DNA from: Sphingobacteriia bacterium
Lineage (GTDB): Bacteria; Bacteroidota; Bacteroidia; Chitinophagales; Chitinophagaceae
Assembly (NCBI GenBank): GCA_004294135.1
Contig: RDZY01000022.1
Coordinates: 1 to 57,675 of the forward strand
Direction: 5' to 3'
Length of the DNA stretch: 57,675 nt
The notes under the pieces were generated by a model. That model was not told the DNA's origin, did no database searches, and was given only the letters and a program-made list of their open reading frames with translations. Positions 42,837 to 51,441 of the stretch are shown in pieces (the first letter of the stretch is position 1; each line of letters starts with the position of its first letter). The position numbers were made by a program, and so were the translations under genes.

Positions 42837-43423
42837 TAAGACATACTACTCCAAAAATTGAGAAAGGCATTTGTTATGGACAAAGTGACCTAGATATAAC
42901 AGAAAGTTTTGAAGAAGAACTGGGCTTTATAAAACCACACTTACCAGCAACTGCATTGCGTATTTATTCCAGCCCCTTACAGCGTTGTAAGAAACTGGCA
43001 GATGCATTGTTTGCTGATCAGGAAATTAATTGTTATGCTGACTTAATGGAGTTGAATTGTGGCGACTGGGAGTTGATGAAATGGGATGATATTCCCAAGC
43101 CAGAAATACAACCTTGGATGGATGATTTTGTAAACGTAGCAGTTCCCAATGGAGAGAGTTATCTGCATTTATACGAAAGGGTGGTGAGCCGTTTTGAAGC
43201 CATCGCAGCAGCAGGGCAAGATGCAGTAATAGTGGCTCATGGCGGGGTACTCAGAAGTATTTTATCGCATATTACACAAACCCCACTGAAAGCATCTTTT
43301 GATGTATTCACCTTGCATTATGGTTGTGTAGTAAAGATAGAATTGAAGGAAGGTGTACATCAACATGAGATGCTGTACAATATATCGAGACAAGGAAAAG
43401 AATGGCACCGGCCGAGTTATTAA
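42821..43423 (+). CDS. cobC: Alpha-ribazole phosphatase / histidine phosphatase family
   Basis: The ATG at 42821 gives MEIYLIRHTTPKIEKGICYG, where RHT holds the phosphorylated His of the phosphoglycerate-mutase-like fold. Other motifs are RIYSSPLQRCKKLADALF, LMELNCGDWELMKWDDI and DAVIVAHGGVLRSILSHI. CobC removes the 5'-phosphate of alpha-ribazole or cobalamin phosphate, which fits its place after cobS in the B12 operon. A longer frame from 42737 lies inside cobS and is not real. The length is 200 residues. cobU is not present near by. Confidence 0.92.
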   Translation: MEIYLIRHTTPKIEKGICYGQSDLDITESFEEELGFIKPHLPATALRIYSSPLQRCKKLADALFADQEINCYADLMELNCGDWELMKWDDIPKPEIQPWMDDFVNVAVPNGESYLHLYERVVSRFEAIAAAGQDAVIVAHGGVLRSILSHITQTPLKASFDVFTLHYGCVVKIELKEGVHQHEMLYNISRQGKEWHRPSY

Positions 43424-43455
43424 TTAGTACTTCATTTTATTAAAATATTTCAGCT

Positions 43456-44034
43456 ATGAACTTTCAACTAGATGCATTACTAACGGTTACTTTTACGCTT
43501 TTTGCGGTAATAGATATTGTAGGTTCTATTCCTTTATTGATATCACTGAAAGAGAAAATGGGAGGCATTCGTTCTACGCAAGCCACTGTTATTTCTGGGG
43601 GATTGATGATTTTATTTTTGTTTGCTGGAAAACCATTTTTAAAAATACTGGGCTTAGATATTCGTTCATTTGCAGTGGGTGGATCGGTGGTAATTTTTTT
43701 ATTGGGTTTAGAAATGGTGTTGGGGCATGAAATATTCAAGGGCGATAAAAATGCCAAATCGAGTAGTATGGTTCCCATTGCGTTCCCTATAATAGCAGGA
43801 AGTGGAACACTTACCACTATTATGTCGCTCAAAGCCAATTACGATGAACTGTATATACTCAGTGGCATCCTCATTAATTTAATGATTGTGTATGCAACAT
43901 TAAAGTCGCTGAAAGTAATAGAACGAGCTTTGGGAGAATCGGGGTTATTGGCGGTACGAAAATTCTTTGGTGTGATCTTATTGGCCATAGCAGTAAAAAT
44001 ATTCAGCAGTAATATAGCGGTGTTTGGGAAATAG
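43456..44034 (+). CDS. MarC-family integral membrane protein
   Basis: This 192-residue protein has six helices, with the family segments LFAVIDIVGSIPLLISLKEK, FLFAGKPFLKILGLDIRSFA and VPIAFPIIAGSGTLTTIMSL. MarC/UPF0056 proteins have no firm function; the early link to multiple antibiotic resistance was not upheld. It starts 33 bp after cobC and may be read through from the B12 operon. The eroded accessory region begins after it. Confidence 0.9.
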   Translation: MNFQLDALLTVTFTLFAVIDIVGSIPLLISLKEKMGGIRSTQATVISGGLMILFLFAGKPFLKILGLDIRSFAVGGSVVIFLLGLEMVLGHEIFKGDKNAKSSSMVPIAFPIIAGSGTLTTIMSLKANYDELYILSGILINLMIVYATLKSLKVIERALGESGLLAVRKFFGVILLAIAVKIFSSNIAVFGK

Positions 44035-44066
44035 GTTGGTTTCTAGGTATTATCAAAACATTCATT

Positions 44067-44423
44067 ATGGAGCTAAAATTAATTAAGACTAAGAAGCAGT
44101 ACGAAGCCTATTTGTGTTGGATTGACGCCATGTTTGATAAAAAGGTAAAACCGAATACAACAGAAGGTAATAAAGTAGATATAGCCCTCTTATTGATTAA
44201 ACAATACGAAGATGCACACTACCCAATACCGATGCCCAATCCTATTGACGCCATTCGTATAAAAATGGATGAGATTGGATTAAAGAACAAAGATTTAGTT
44301 GGTAAATTTGGAAGTAAAGGATATGTATCTGCGCTTTTAAATAAACGAAAACCACTTACACTCGAATTGGCCAAACGCTTTCACTAAGAGTTGAATATTC
44401 CTGCTGAAATTATATTATCCTAA
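44067..44423 (+). pseudogene. HigA-type antitoxin with a premature stop
   Basis: The frame codes a HigA-family antitoxin: MELKLIKTKKQYEAYLCWID then IDAIRIKMDEIGLKNKDLVG and KGYVSALLNKRKPLTLELAK. It stops at TAA 44385-44387 after ...AKRFH, but the same frame continues ELNIPAEIILS to the TAA at 44421-44423, which is the usual C-terminus of the family (K.LNIPAE.LL). So a sense codon has become a stop, removing the last 12 residues. The HTH is intact, so the short product could still bind DNA. No HigB toxin gene lies in front of it; the upstream gene is marC. Confidence 0.8.
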
Positions 44424-44427
44424 ATTA

Positions 44428-44840
44428 GTGATTCAGTTTCTACAAATTAAACAAAATTTGAGCAAATTTTTGAAAAACGAGAATTTTATCTGTCTTATTG
44501 GTAGAGGAGATTCAGGCAAGACCTCAATTTTAGATGCCATATCGTTTGTTCTTTCTCCAAACTTGAATGTTGCCTTTTTTGATACAGATGTTTTTAATTG
44601 TGAAGTAGAAAATCCTATCGTAATTGAGGCTTCAGTAATTGAGCCTCCTGAATATCTTCTTCAAGACAATAAATATGGAATGTATTTATGAGGCTTGGAT
44701 TCGAAAACAAATGTCATTCATGATGATATCCAAGAAGGCTAGGATGATGTGCTAACAATACGCCTAACACTCACAAAAGATCTTGAGCCTTTATGGGAGG
44801 TGCTTACAAATCAACAAGACCCAATTGAAATAAAAGTTCT
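44428..44840 (+). pseudogene. OLD-type AAA ATPase/nuclease, 5' remnant
   Basis: The frame begins with an ATT-type codon region and reads ...ENFICLIGRGDSGKTSILDA, a Walker A motif (GRGDSGKTS) of RecF/OLD-like ATPases, followed by ISFVLSPNLNVAFFDTDVFN. It hits TGA at 44689-44691. The frame then continues, with further stops, as GLDSKTNVIHDDIQEG, stop, DDVLTIRLTLTKDLEPLWEV and ...NQQDPIEIKV. This is clearly homologous coding sequence with nonsense codons. Coding similarity ends at about 44840, where an IS21 fragment begins. OLD proteins serve in phage defence or plasmid-borne nucleases; this copy is dead. Confidence 0.75.
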
Positions 44841-44842
44841 GA

Positions 44843-45052
44843 CAGTATGAAGTAATCGGTGATAGTCCGTAGCTGACGCCATATTAGTCGGAATGGTTCA
44901 TACCGCTCATAGATTAGAATTAAAAGGAGAAACTTTACTTTTATCACACAGCTCTTAGAAATTATTACAGAAACTGCCCTGACACGACTTTTAAATAAGG
45001 GTGGTCAACATCATCAGATTGGTGGTCACGATGGCCGGATTATACAGCTAAT
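44843..45052 (+). mobile_element. IS21-family remnant: istB 3' end and terminal repeats
   Basis: From 44846 the frame reads YEVIGDSP and then, shifted by one base, VADAILVGMVHTAHRLELKG then ET, stopping at TAG 44956-44958. This is the C-terminus of the IS21 helper ATPase IstB (usual: WYEVIG..T.ADAILDR.VH.AHR.ELKGES). About 40 bp later GTGGTCAAC (45001) and GTGGTCACG (45022) with CCGGATTATACA follow; such repeated GTGGTCA...CCGGA blocks are typical of IS21 ends. istA and most of istB are lost. The element cuts the OLD-type gene at about 44840. Confidence 0.7.
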
Positions 45053-45142
45053 AAAATGGTCTTCATAATATCTGTTTTAGTTTAAAATATTTTACGATTA
45101 ACTTTCTGTTGTAAAAGGCATACTTATATATAACATTAATAG

Positions 45143-45266
45143 CTATCTCCAAACTAGTATTTTGATAAAACTCTTATTATAAAATTGAATTTGTAAAGGC
45201 TCACCAGCATCGTTGATAGTTTCTTCATTTACGTCGCTATCAGTACTTTTAATCCACCTTGCGGCA
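45143..45266 (-). pseudogene. C-terminal remnant of a CocE/X-Pro peptidase paralogue
   Basis: Read on the minus strand the segment gives AARWIKSTDSDVNEETINDA then GEPLQIQFYNKSFIKILVWR and a stop at 45143-45145. The intact hydrolase at 49692-51413 ends in GKDVSEETIKDAGELLVIKW then YNDSFIRIPVWKN. The two align without gaps at protein level over about 35 residues. Upstream of the remnant a TAG stops the frame, so only the tail is left. It lies directly behind the ABC-M1 gene. Bases 45053-45142 hold nothing I can identify. Confidence 0.8.
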
Positions 45267-45299
45267 TTCAGCTATCTTAATGAATGTATCACTAATAAC

Positions 45300-48200
45300 C
45301 TATTCTACATTTAACGGCTCAATTCTTTTAAATAATGTGTCTATTGTAGCATGAAGAGAGGGATTTGTTAGCCGGTATAATTCATCTAAAAAATCTGTTG
45401 AAACAGGTTTGGGATTGGGATATTTATGCTTCACAATAAAATTTCTCAGCACTTCATTTAATTTTTGCTCGCCTGTTAACTCACTTAAAAGATACATGAC
45501 CACGGCTCCTTTTGAATAGGATATATGCGTTTCTCCTGGCTGAACCTTATACAATGGTTGCTCTATTGAAAAGCCTTTACTGAAGGAATAAATACCGAGG
45601 TGCATTCTTATGCGATCCAACATTTTTTCTTTGCCATGCATTTTTTTAAGTAACATCATTTCGGTGTACATGGCCATTGTTTCAGTAAGCATGGCCGACC
45701 CATCTCTGTCATCTGGATTTATTTGATTATTACCCCACCATAAATGTGAAAGTTCATGTCCGGCTAATTCATTGATCACATCCTGTTGCTTATCAGCGTT
45801 AATATTTGAGTGAAAAACCATATTTTCTGTCATGTAAATAGTTGCAGGATAAGCCGTAGCTGCAAAGCCGCTTGTAAAGCCCGATACCTCTGCAAATCTG
45901 ATGGTTTTGAATGGATAGTTTCCAAAATTTGATTCGCAATAATCCATGGTTAAGCGTGCGTTATTCATGAGATGATTTACATTCTCTGCATGTGTTGGAT
46001 GATAATAGATTTCAAAATTTTTGCCTTTATAGTTTTCCTTTTTTATAGCATATTGAGCAGAAGAAACAGCAAACCTGAACGGAATGGGGCTATCGGTTTT
46101 GAACTGAAAGTAATTCCTGTTTTGTTGTTTCCAGCTTTTGGTCAACTCTCCAACGCCAAGGGCCGTTTGATTGCTTGATGTGGATATCGTCATGTCAAGT
46201 GTAATAAAATCATTATTGGCAGTTTTTGGTGCATCAAATGCAGTGATTGTTGATTTGGTTCCCAGTTTGTATTTTTTCCTGGTTATTTCATCTTCAATTT
46301 CATTTTCAAGTACGTATCCAAAATGTGGATAGTAGCGACTAATGCGCATAAAGGAACCATTTTCAATAATAGCATTAACAGAGTTATGACCGTTCACCGC
46401 TTTCCATTCATAAGAAATATTGAAATGAAATATTATTTTTTGATTTGGTAGTAATGCTTTTTGAAGGGCAATAACCTTGTATTGGTCTTTAACTATAATT
46501 ATTTCGTTGCCAGTATGAAGAGCTGCGCTATTGATGTTAAAACCATTTGCAAAATTGACCAGGATGCTGTCTATATTTAAATTGGTCTTGTTTTCAAGCA
46601 TGTATGTACCTTTTATATAGTACTTATTTTCCTCCGGAAATAAATCTACTGTTGTGATTATTCTGGTAACAGTTGGCTGGGGGCGGTTACTGTATTTACG
46701 ATAAAGGTTTTCATAATTTACCTGTGCTAAAATGCTAGCTGTTTCATTTTTGGGTTTATATCCATCCACTAGTTTTATTCCAGAATAGGAACCAACTAAA
46801 ATCGCTATAATTAATATCATCCATACATACCACCTTCTATTGGTTTTCTTTACTAGGTAAGAGATGGTGAGCAAAATTATCAAACAAGAAAATCCAAAGA
46901 ACATTCCTTTTGCAAAGTCAGAACCGTATAGGCCGAAACCATTCATATCACTGTAGTGTACTCGAATGCCGTAGAATATCTTCGCCAGCGGATAGGTGAT
47001 AAATTTTTTACCAATTGAAGTTGCCATTATGAAAACAAATACTATTGCAAAACCAAGTCCTACATACTTCCGGTTGATCATTTTCTTAATCAACAATAGA
47101 AATCCGCTCATGAGTATTAATGGCAGCGAAACAAAAAGAAACATGTTATTATACACTTTCCATTCAATGATTGGGTAATTGTATAATAATTGGAATGCAA
47201 TTCCTTCAAAAATTAATGCAATAGTAAAAATTAATGTTACTACTGTTAATGAGATCCACTTTGCAAAATAAGCGGTTGAGGTATTGGCGGTGCTGTTTTC
47301 AATCAGGTTAAAACGTGTATTGCTGCTTCGCCAAAAAATATCAAATGCATAATATAATACCATGATTAACCCCAATTCGTAAAAATGCTGAATAATGGTA
47401 GCGGTCATTAATCCTGTATTCACATATTGCTGTGGAATTCTGAGGCCCTTTTCAATTGCTGCATACATTTCCATTCCTACCCCAAAAAGTACGTACAAGA
47501 AAGCCAGTATAAAGGGTATGCTTTTTACAATATAGGTTAAATACATTTTAGTAAAAGAAAGCAAAGCTATTAAGTGTGCTTGGGCATGATGTTGTGTGGG
47601 TGTGCCTTTGTAGCTGTAACTTAAATTCTTCTCTTTGGCGTTTTCTTTTGATTTCGATTGGAGCTTTGATTGTTTTTTTGAAAAACTAAATTTCCTTATA
47701 CTCATATAAAGAAGCACTAAAGAGATAAGTATAATAATCAGCCTGTTCAGGGCAAATAATCCGTTCAACAAAATAAGTTGAGTGTTTCTTTGTTCAACAG
47801 TCCAGGGTGATGTTTGATAAAAGTATGCGGACATACCAAATGGATCAACCATAGCACTGATTAACCTTGCTTGTTCCGATTGGGGCAATGAACCCGCCAT
47901 TAAAGGTGAGCCCGAATAAATGAGAGTTACCGTATAAAGCATATATAACAATAGTCCAGTAACGTAAATAATCAGTTTGTTTTTTGATATCCATCCTGCA
48001 AAGCTTAACACAGCCGTAGTAAAAAGCGTGTTGATGAAAGTAAACAACACAACTGGTTGTATATAATAAAGCAATGAAACAGACTCATACTTTAGATTGG
48101 ATGCCGATAATTGATGGCCAAACAAAAAGCTTAATGTAAATAAAACGGTGGGGAAAAAGCTGATGGTTAAAAGTGATGCAAATCTTGCTGCAATAAATTG

Positions 48201-48488
48201 ATTTTTCCTGATTGGAGTGCTGAAAAATATCTGCTGAAAATTATTATCTATCTCTTTGTTTGCATGCTGGGCTACAAAAATGGTTGAAAACAATATAGCT
48301 GATAAACTGAAGAGTGCAGTGATAAAAGCAATTTGATAAGGTGAATTTTGATAAACACTTTCACTTATTGTAAAGTGTGCATCTTTCCCCATCACCACAC
48401 CTAATGCAACAATCAAAATCAACAATACCCAGGTGGCCCATCTTTTGAAAAGACGTTTTATATCGAATAAGAATAAGGTATTCATCAT
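45300..48488 (-). CDS. ABC-2 permease fused to M1-family aminopeptidase
   Basis: The 1062-residue protein starts MMNTLFLFDIKRLFKRWATW, an ABC-2 permease start, and has about 12 helices up to residue 600. The rest is a peptidase domain with HELSH at 911-915 in NELAGHELSHLWWGNN, the third zinc ligand Glu in SAMLTETMAMY, and YSKGAVVMY with the catalytic Tyr of M1 enzymes. The spacing from HELSH to Glu is two residues longer than the classical HEXXH-X18-E, and the GAMEN exopeptidase loop is replaced by FAATAYPATIYMTEN. The fusion exists in other Bacteroidota and Firmicutes but its substrate is unknown. It overlaps the stop/start with the ABC ATPase gene upstream by 1 bp. Confidence 0.9.
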   Translation of the reverse strand: MMNTLFLFDIKRLFKRWATWVLLILIVALGVVMGKDAHFTISESVYQNSPYQIAFITALFSLSAILFSTIFVAQHANKEIDNNFQQIFFSTPIRKNQFIAARFASLLTISFFPTVLFTLSFLFGHQLSASNLKYESVSLLYYIQPVVLFTFINTLFTTAVLSFAGWISKNKLIIYVTGLLLYMLYTVTLIYSGSPLMAGSLPQSEQARLISAMVDPFGMSAYFYQTSPWTVEQRNTQLILLNGLFALNRLIIILISLVLLYMSIRKFSFSKKQSKLQSKSKENAKEKNLSYSYKGTPTQHHAQAHLIALLSFTKMYLTYIVKSIPFILAFLYVLFGVGMEMYAAIEKGLRIPQQYVNTGLMTATIIQHFYELGLIMVLYYAFDIFWRSSNTRFNLIENSTANTSTAYFAKWISLTVVTLIFTIALIFEGIAFQLLYNYPIIEWKVYNNMFLFVSLPLILMSGFLLLIKKMINRKYVGLGFAIVFVFIMATSIGKKFITYPLAKIFYGIRVHYSDMNGFGLYGSDFAKGMFFGFSCLIILLTISYLVKKTNRRWYVWMILIIAILVGSYSGIKLVDGYKPKNETASILAQVNYENLYRKYSNRPQPTVTRIITTVDLFPEENKYYIKGTYMLENKTNLNIDSILVNFANGFNINSAALHTGNEIIIVKDQYKVIALQKALLPNQKIIFHFNISYEWKAVNGHNSVNAIIENGSFMRISRYYPHFGYVLENEIEDEITRKKYKLGTKSTITAFDAPKTANNDFITLDMTISTSSNQTALGVGELTKSWKQQNRNYFQFKTDSPIPFRFAVSSAQYAIKKENYKGKNFEIYYHPTHAENVNHLMNNARLTMDYCESNFGNYPFKTIRFAEVSGFTSGFAATAYPATIYMTENMVFHSNINADKQQDVINELAGHELSHLWWGNNQINPDDRDGSAMLTETMAMYTEMMLLKKMHGKEKMLDRIRMHLGIYSFSKGFSIEQPLYKVQPGETHISYSKGAVVMYLLSELTGEQKLNEVLRNFIVKHKYPNPKPVSTDFLDELYRLTNPSLHATIDTLFKRIEPLNVE

Positions 48489-49363
48489 TAGTTTGAGTTT
48501 TGATTGAGTATAGAGAAGTACACATCTTCCAGGCTGGGATCTATGATTTGGAAGTCAGATGGTATCCTATCAGCCAGGATATGAATATTTAAATTACCTG
48601 TTATGAATTGCGTGGATATAACCCTGTGACCTCTTTTATGATCATCAAGCTCTTGCTTAATAATTTGTTTTCTTCCGATGCGCCCTTGTAAATCAGCTAT
48701 AAGATCATTGGGGTTACCTTGTTGCAAAACAGACCCGTTATTGATGATGGCCATTTGCGAACACAAATTGCGAACATCCTCTACCAGATGTGTAGAAAGA
48801 ATGATGATGATGTCTTCTCCAAGTTCGCTGAGCAAACTGTTAAACCTGTTACGTTCTTCAGGATCGAGTCCTGCTGTGGGCTCATCAACAATAATAATTT
48901 TCGGATTACCCAATAATGCCTGCGCTACGCCAAATCTTTGCTTCATGCCACCTGAGAAAGTATGCACTTCTTTTTTTCGGTAAGCAAATAAATTCACTTT
49001 TTGCAGCAGCGACAATATTTGTTCCTTTCTATCTTGTATGTTAGTAACTCCTTTCAAAATAGCGAGGTGGTTCAACAGATCGTACGCAGATATTTTTGGA
49101 TACACGCCAAAGTCTTGCGGTAAAAAGCCCAACTGCTTTTTTAAGAAGGAAGAATCATCAACAACATTTACATTGTTGAAAAGGATCTGACCACTATCAG
49201 CAGTTTGAAGGCCAACTATAGTTCGCATAAGCGATGATTTTCCAGCACCATTTGGCCCCAATAATCCAAACAAACCATTGCTTATTTCTAATGAAATATT
49301 GTTGATGGCTTTTACTCCATTAGGGTAAGTCTTAGTAAGATTTCTGATAATTAACTTATTCAT
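48488..49363 (-). CDS. ABC transporter ATP-binding protein
   Basis: The ATG at 49363 (MNKLIIRNLTKTYPNGVKAI) gives 291 residues; a frame from 49399 only adds 12. Motifs are Walker A GPNGAGKSS, Q-loop LPQDFG, signature FSGGMKQRFGVAQALL, Walker B IIIVDEPTAGLDPEERNRF, and the H-loop STHLVEDV. It is of the ABC-2 exporter type and drives the permease-peptidase encoded next. Such pairs are usually dimers with one ATPase per half. Confidence 0.94.
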   Translation of the reverse strand: MNKLIIRNLTKTYPNGVKAINNISLEISNGLFGLLGPNGAGKSSLMRTIVGLQTADSGQILFNNVNVVDDSSFLKKQLGFLPQDFGVYPKISAYDLLNHLAILKGVTNIQDRKEQILSLLQKVNLFAYRKKEVHTFSGGMKQRFGVAQALLGNPKIIIVDEPTAGLDPEERNRFNSLLSELGEDIIIILSTHLVEDVRNLCSQMAIINNGSVLQQGNPNDLIADLQGRIGRKQIIKQELDDHKRGHRVISTQFITGNLNIHILADRIPSDFQIIDPSLEDVYFSILNQNSN

Positions 49364-49691
49364 AGCGTAAATTTTTGGGCAATAGAATTTTAGAAACAAA
49401 CTGGACTTCTTTTACAGACACGAACCCTTTAGCAGTCACTTATTTAGATGTTTTAGGCTTTTGCTTATTAGTTTCAAATCATATTGCTAATATGTATAAC
49501 AAAGATATATGTTATATATTATACTATGTAATACATAATACTTAATTGGTTCATAGGCCTGATGGGTGGTAATTTTTATTCCTATTGCGTTCGATTAATG
49601 AAGTACAGCTTTCATTTTTAAGTGCTTTGTAATCTTTTTTTACAAATCATTTTTTTAATTACTGAAAGTGTATAGCGTTTATTTTCCATAT
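49364..49691 (-). promoter_or_regulatory. Leader of the ABC operon, no gene
   Basis: This 328-bp gap is very AT-rich and holds no credible frame. On the minus strand TATCTTTG (plus strand CAAAGATA near 49499-49507) fits TAnnTTTG and is a possible -7 box for the ABC genes, leaving a long leader of about 130 bp. Around it are runs such as TATATATTATACTATGTAATA with small inverted repeats. No terminator is clear. Confidence 0.4.
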
Positions 49692-51413
49692 TTAATTTTT
49701 CCAAACTGGTATTCTAATAAAACTATCATTATACCACTTTATCACTAAGAGTTCTCCTGCATCTTTTATTGTTTCTTCACTTACATCCTTGCCTGTACCA
49801 TAGTTAATTTGTTCAGATGAACTCTTGTTTACATTTACTATTACTACAAGTTTGCTGCCTTTACTCAATTTTCTACTTGTAAAATAACTATTAGAAAAAG
49901 GCAGCGCTGTTTTTTTATCTGGAGTTAACAACTCTCTTTTTTTATTGTCTTTAGCATAACTTGCTCTGCCCATAAAATAAGTGAGATAGTAGTATTTACC
50001 GTCAGGCATTTGTTCGAATAATACAATACTATAATCCACATCTCTCTTATTAATTGAAACATTCATTTGCCCCGTAAAACAGCCCGTAAACTCAACATCA
50101 TCAAGCAATGGAGCTGATTTATACATTACCCCTCCACCAGCATTTAACTCCTCCCAAATAAGCCTGAAAGCGTAATAATAGCTATTCATAAAATCTCTAT
50201 TAGTATAATCAACTTTCATTTTGGCAAAATCAATTTTCCTTGCTTTTTGAGGCGTTAGTTGATACTTATTTGCATTGTCTAAGAAAAAAGTAAGACTATC
50301 ATTACTTACACTGGATAATGATTTTGCATGTTTCCATGTATTGGTACCCATCAATTGATAATTAATTCGATTTTGCAGGAATGCAGGTTTTTCTTTATTT
50401 TTTAGAATGTAATCAAACCATTGAAATATAATATTCGTTATAGAAATATTAGCAACCGAATCAATTTTGTATCCATTGTACACACTGTCGGGCGACCCTT
50501 GTGAACCGAAGTGCCCATAAGGTCCAATAATCAGATATTGATTGGCATTGGGATTATGCTTATCTAATTCTCTCATATAATAAAGAGCACCTACTTGCCC
50601 CCCATCAAAATAACCCGTTGTGGTAAGTACAGGAATGTTAATTTTAGCAAATTGGGCTTTGTTTGGGATCATATTTTGCCAATAATCATCATAGGTAGGA
50701 TGATCAAGCCATCGATTGAATATTTTGTTTTTAGGCCTTCCTAATAGGCTATCGAATGTGCGATAGGAGCTGCCTGTTTTAAACCATTTCTGCTCCATAT
50801 CATTCCATTGTTTTCGATTATTGTAATCGTCATTGTCTAAGTACTTATTATTTGAAACATAATAAGTCCAAGAGAATTGAAAGTTCATTACTACATTATT
50901 CATCATAGGCGCATCTAGGCCTGGTGCAGCAGAAGCAGAGGGTACAATCGTTTTTAATGCAGGATGTAATTTTTTGGTGGAAGCCCATTGAGAAAAGCCA
51001 TTATAACTGCCGCCGTACATTCCCACACTTCCATTGCACCATTCTTGTTTGCTTATCCAATCAATTACATCATAAGCGTCATCACCATCGTGCTCATAGG
51101 GAATTACTTCATTGGGGCTGTTTTTTTTCCCTCTAGTGTATGCATAGACAACAACATATCCTTTATCAGCCGCTTGCTTAGCCTTATTTACATCTGTTTT
51201 TCTGGCATAAATAGTAAACCCAAAGATTACTGGCAAAGGTTTATCTTCTCCATTTTTCCGAACTAATAAAACAGAAATGCTCGCTCCATCTCTAGATTTA
51301 ATGAGTATACTATCTTGAATGTTGTAAAGACTATCAGGTAGATTAGATTGCTGCCCCTGTAAAATTGAGCAGGCAAAAAGCATTAGAAAGAGTAATTTAA
51401 ATATTTTGTTCAT
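49692..51413 (-). CDS. CocE/NonD-family hydrolase, X-Pro dipeptidyl-peptidase-like
   Basis: This 573-residue secreted enzyme has a signal peptide (MNKIFKLLFLMLFACSILQG), an alpha/beta-hydrolase domain with the nucleophile in GMYGGSYNGFSQWAS (Ser about 136), GPYGHFGSQGSPDSVYNGYK with the catalytic His region, and a C-terminal jelly-roll domain (about 400-573). It is of the S15/CocE type, which cut X-Pro peptides or esters in the periplasm or outside. It lies upstream of the ABC-M1 genes on the same strand (328-bp gap), so both may process peptides. A broken paralogue tail is at 45143-45266. Confidence 0.9.
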   Translation of the reverse strand: MNKIFKLLFLMLFACSILQGQQSNLPDSLYNIQDSILIKSRDGASISVLLVRKNGEDKPLPVIFGFTIYARKTDVNKAKQAADKGYVVVYAYTRGKKNSPNEVIPYEHDGDDAYDVIDWISKQEWCNGSVGMYGGSYNGFSQWASTKKLHPALKTIVPSASAAPGLDAPMMNNVVMNFQFSWTYYVSNNKYLDNDDYNNRKQWNDMEQKWFKTGSSYRTFDSLLGRPKNKIFNRWLDHPTYDDYWQNMIPNKAQFAKINIPVLTTTGYFDGGQVGALYYMRELDKHNPNANQYLIIGPYGHFGSQGSPDSVYNGYKIDSVANISITNIIFQWFDYILKNKEKPAFLQNRINYQLMGTNTWKHAKSLSSVSNDSLTFFLDNANKYQLTPQKARKIDFAKMKVDYTNRDFMNSYYYAFRLIWEELNAGGGVMYKSAPLLDDVEFTGCFTGQMNVSINKRDVDYSIVLFEQMPDGKYYYLTYFMGRASYAKDNKKRELLTPDKKTALPFSNSYFTSRKLSKGSKLVVIVNVNKSSSEQINYGTGKDVSEETIKDAGELLVIKWYNDSFIRIPVWKN

Positions 51414-51441
51414 GATGTGATTTATTTAATTATTTTATTAA

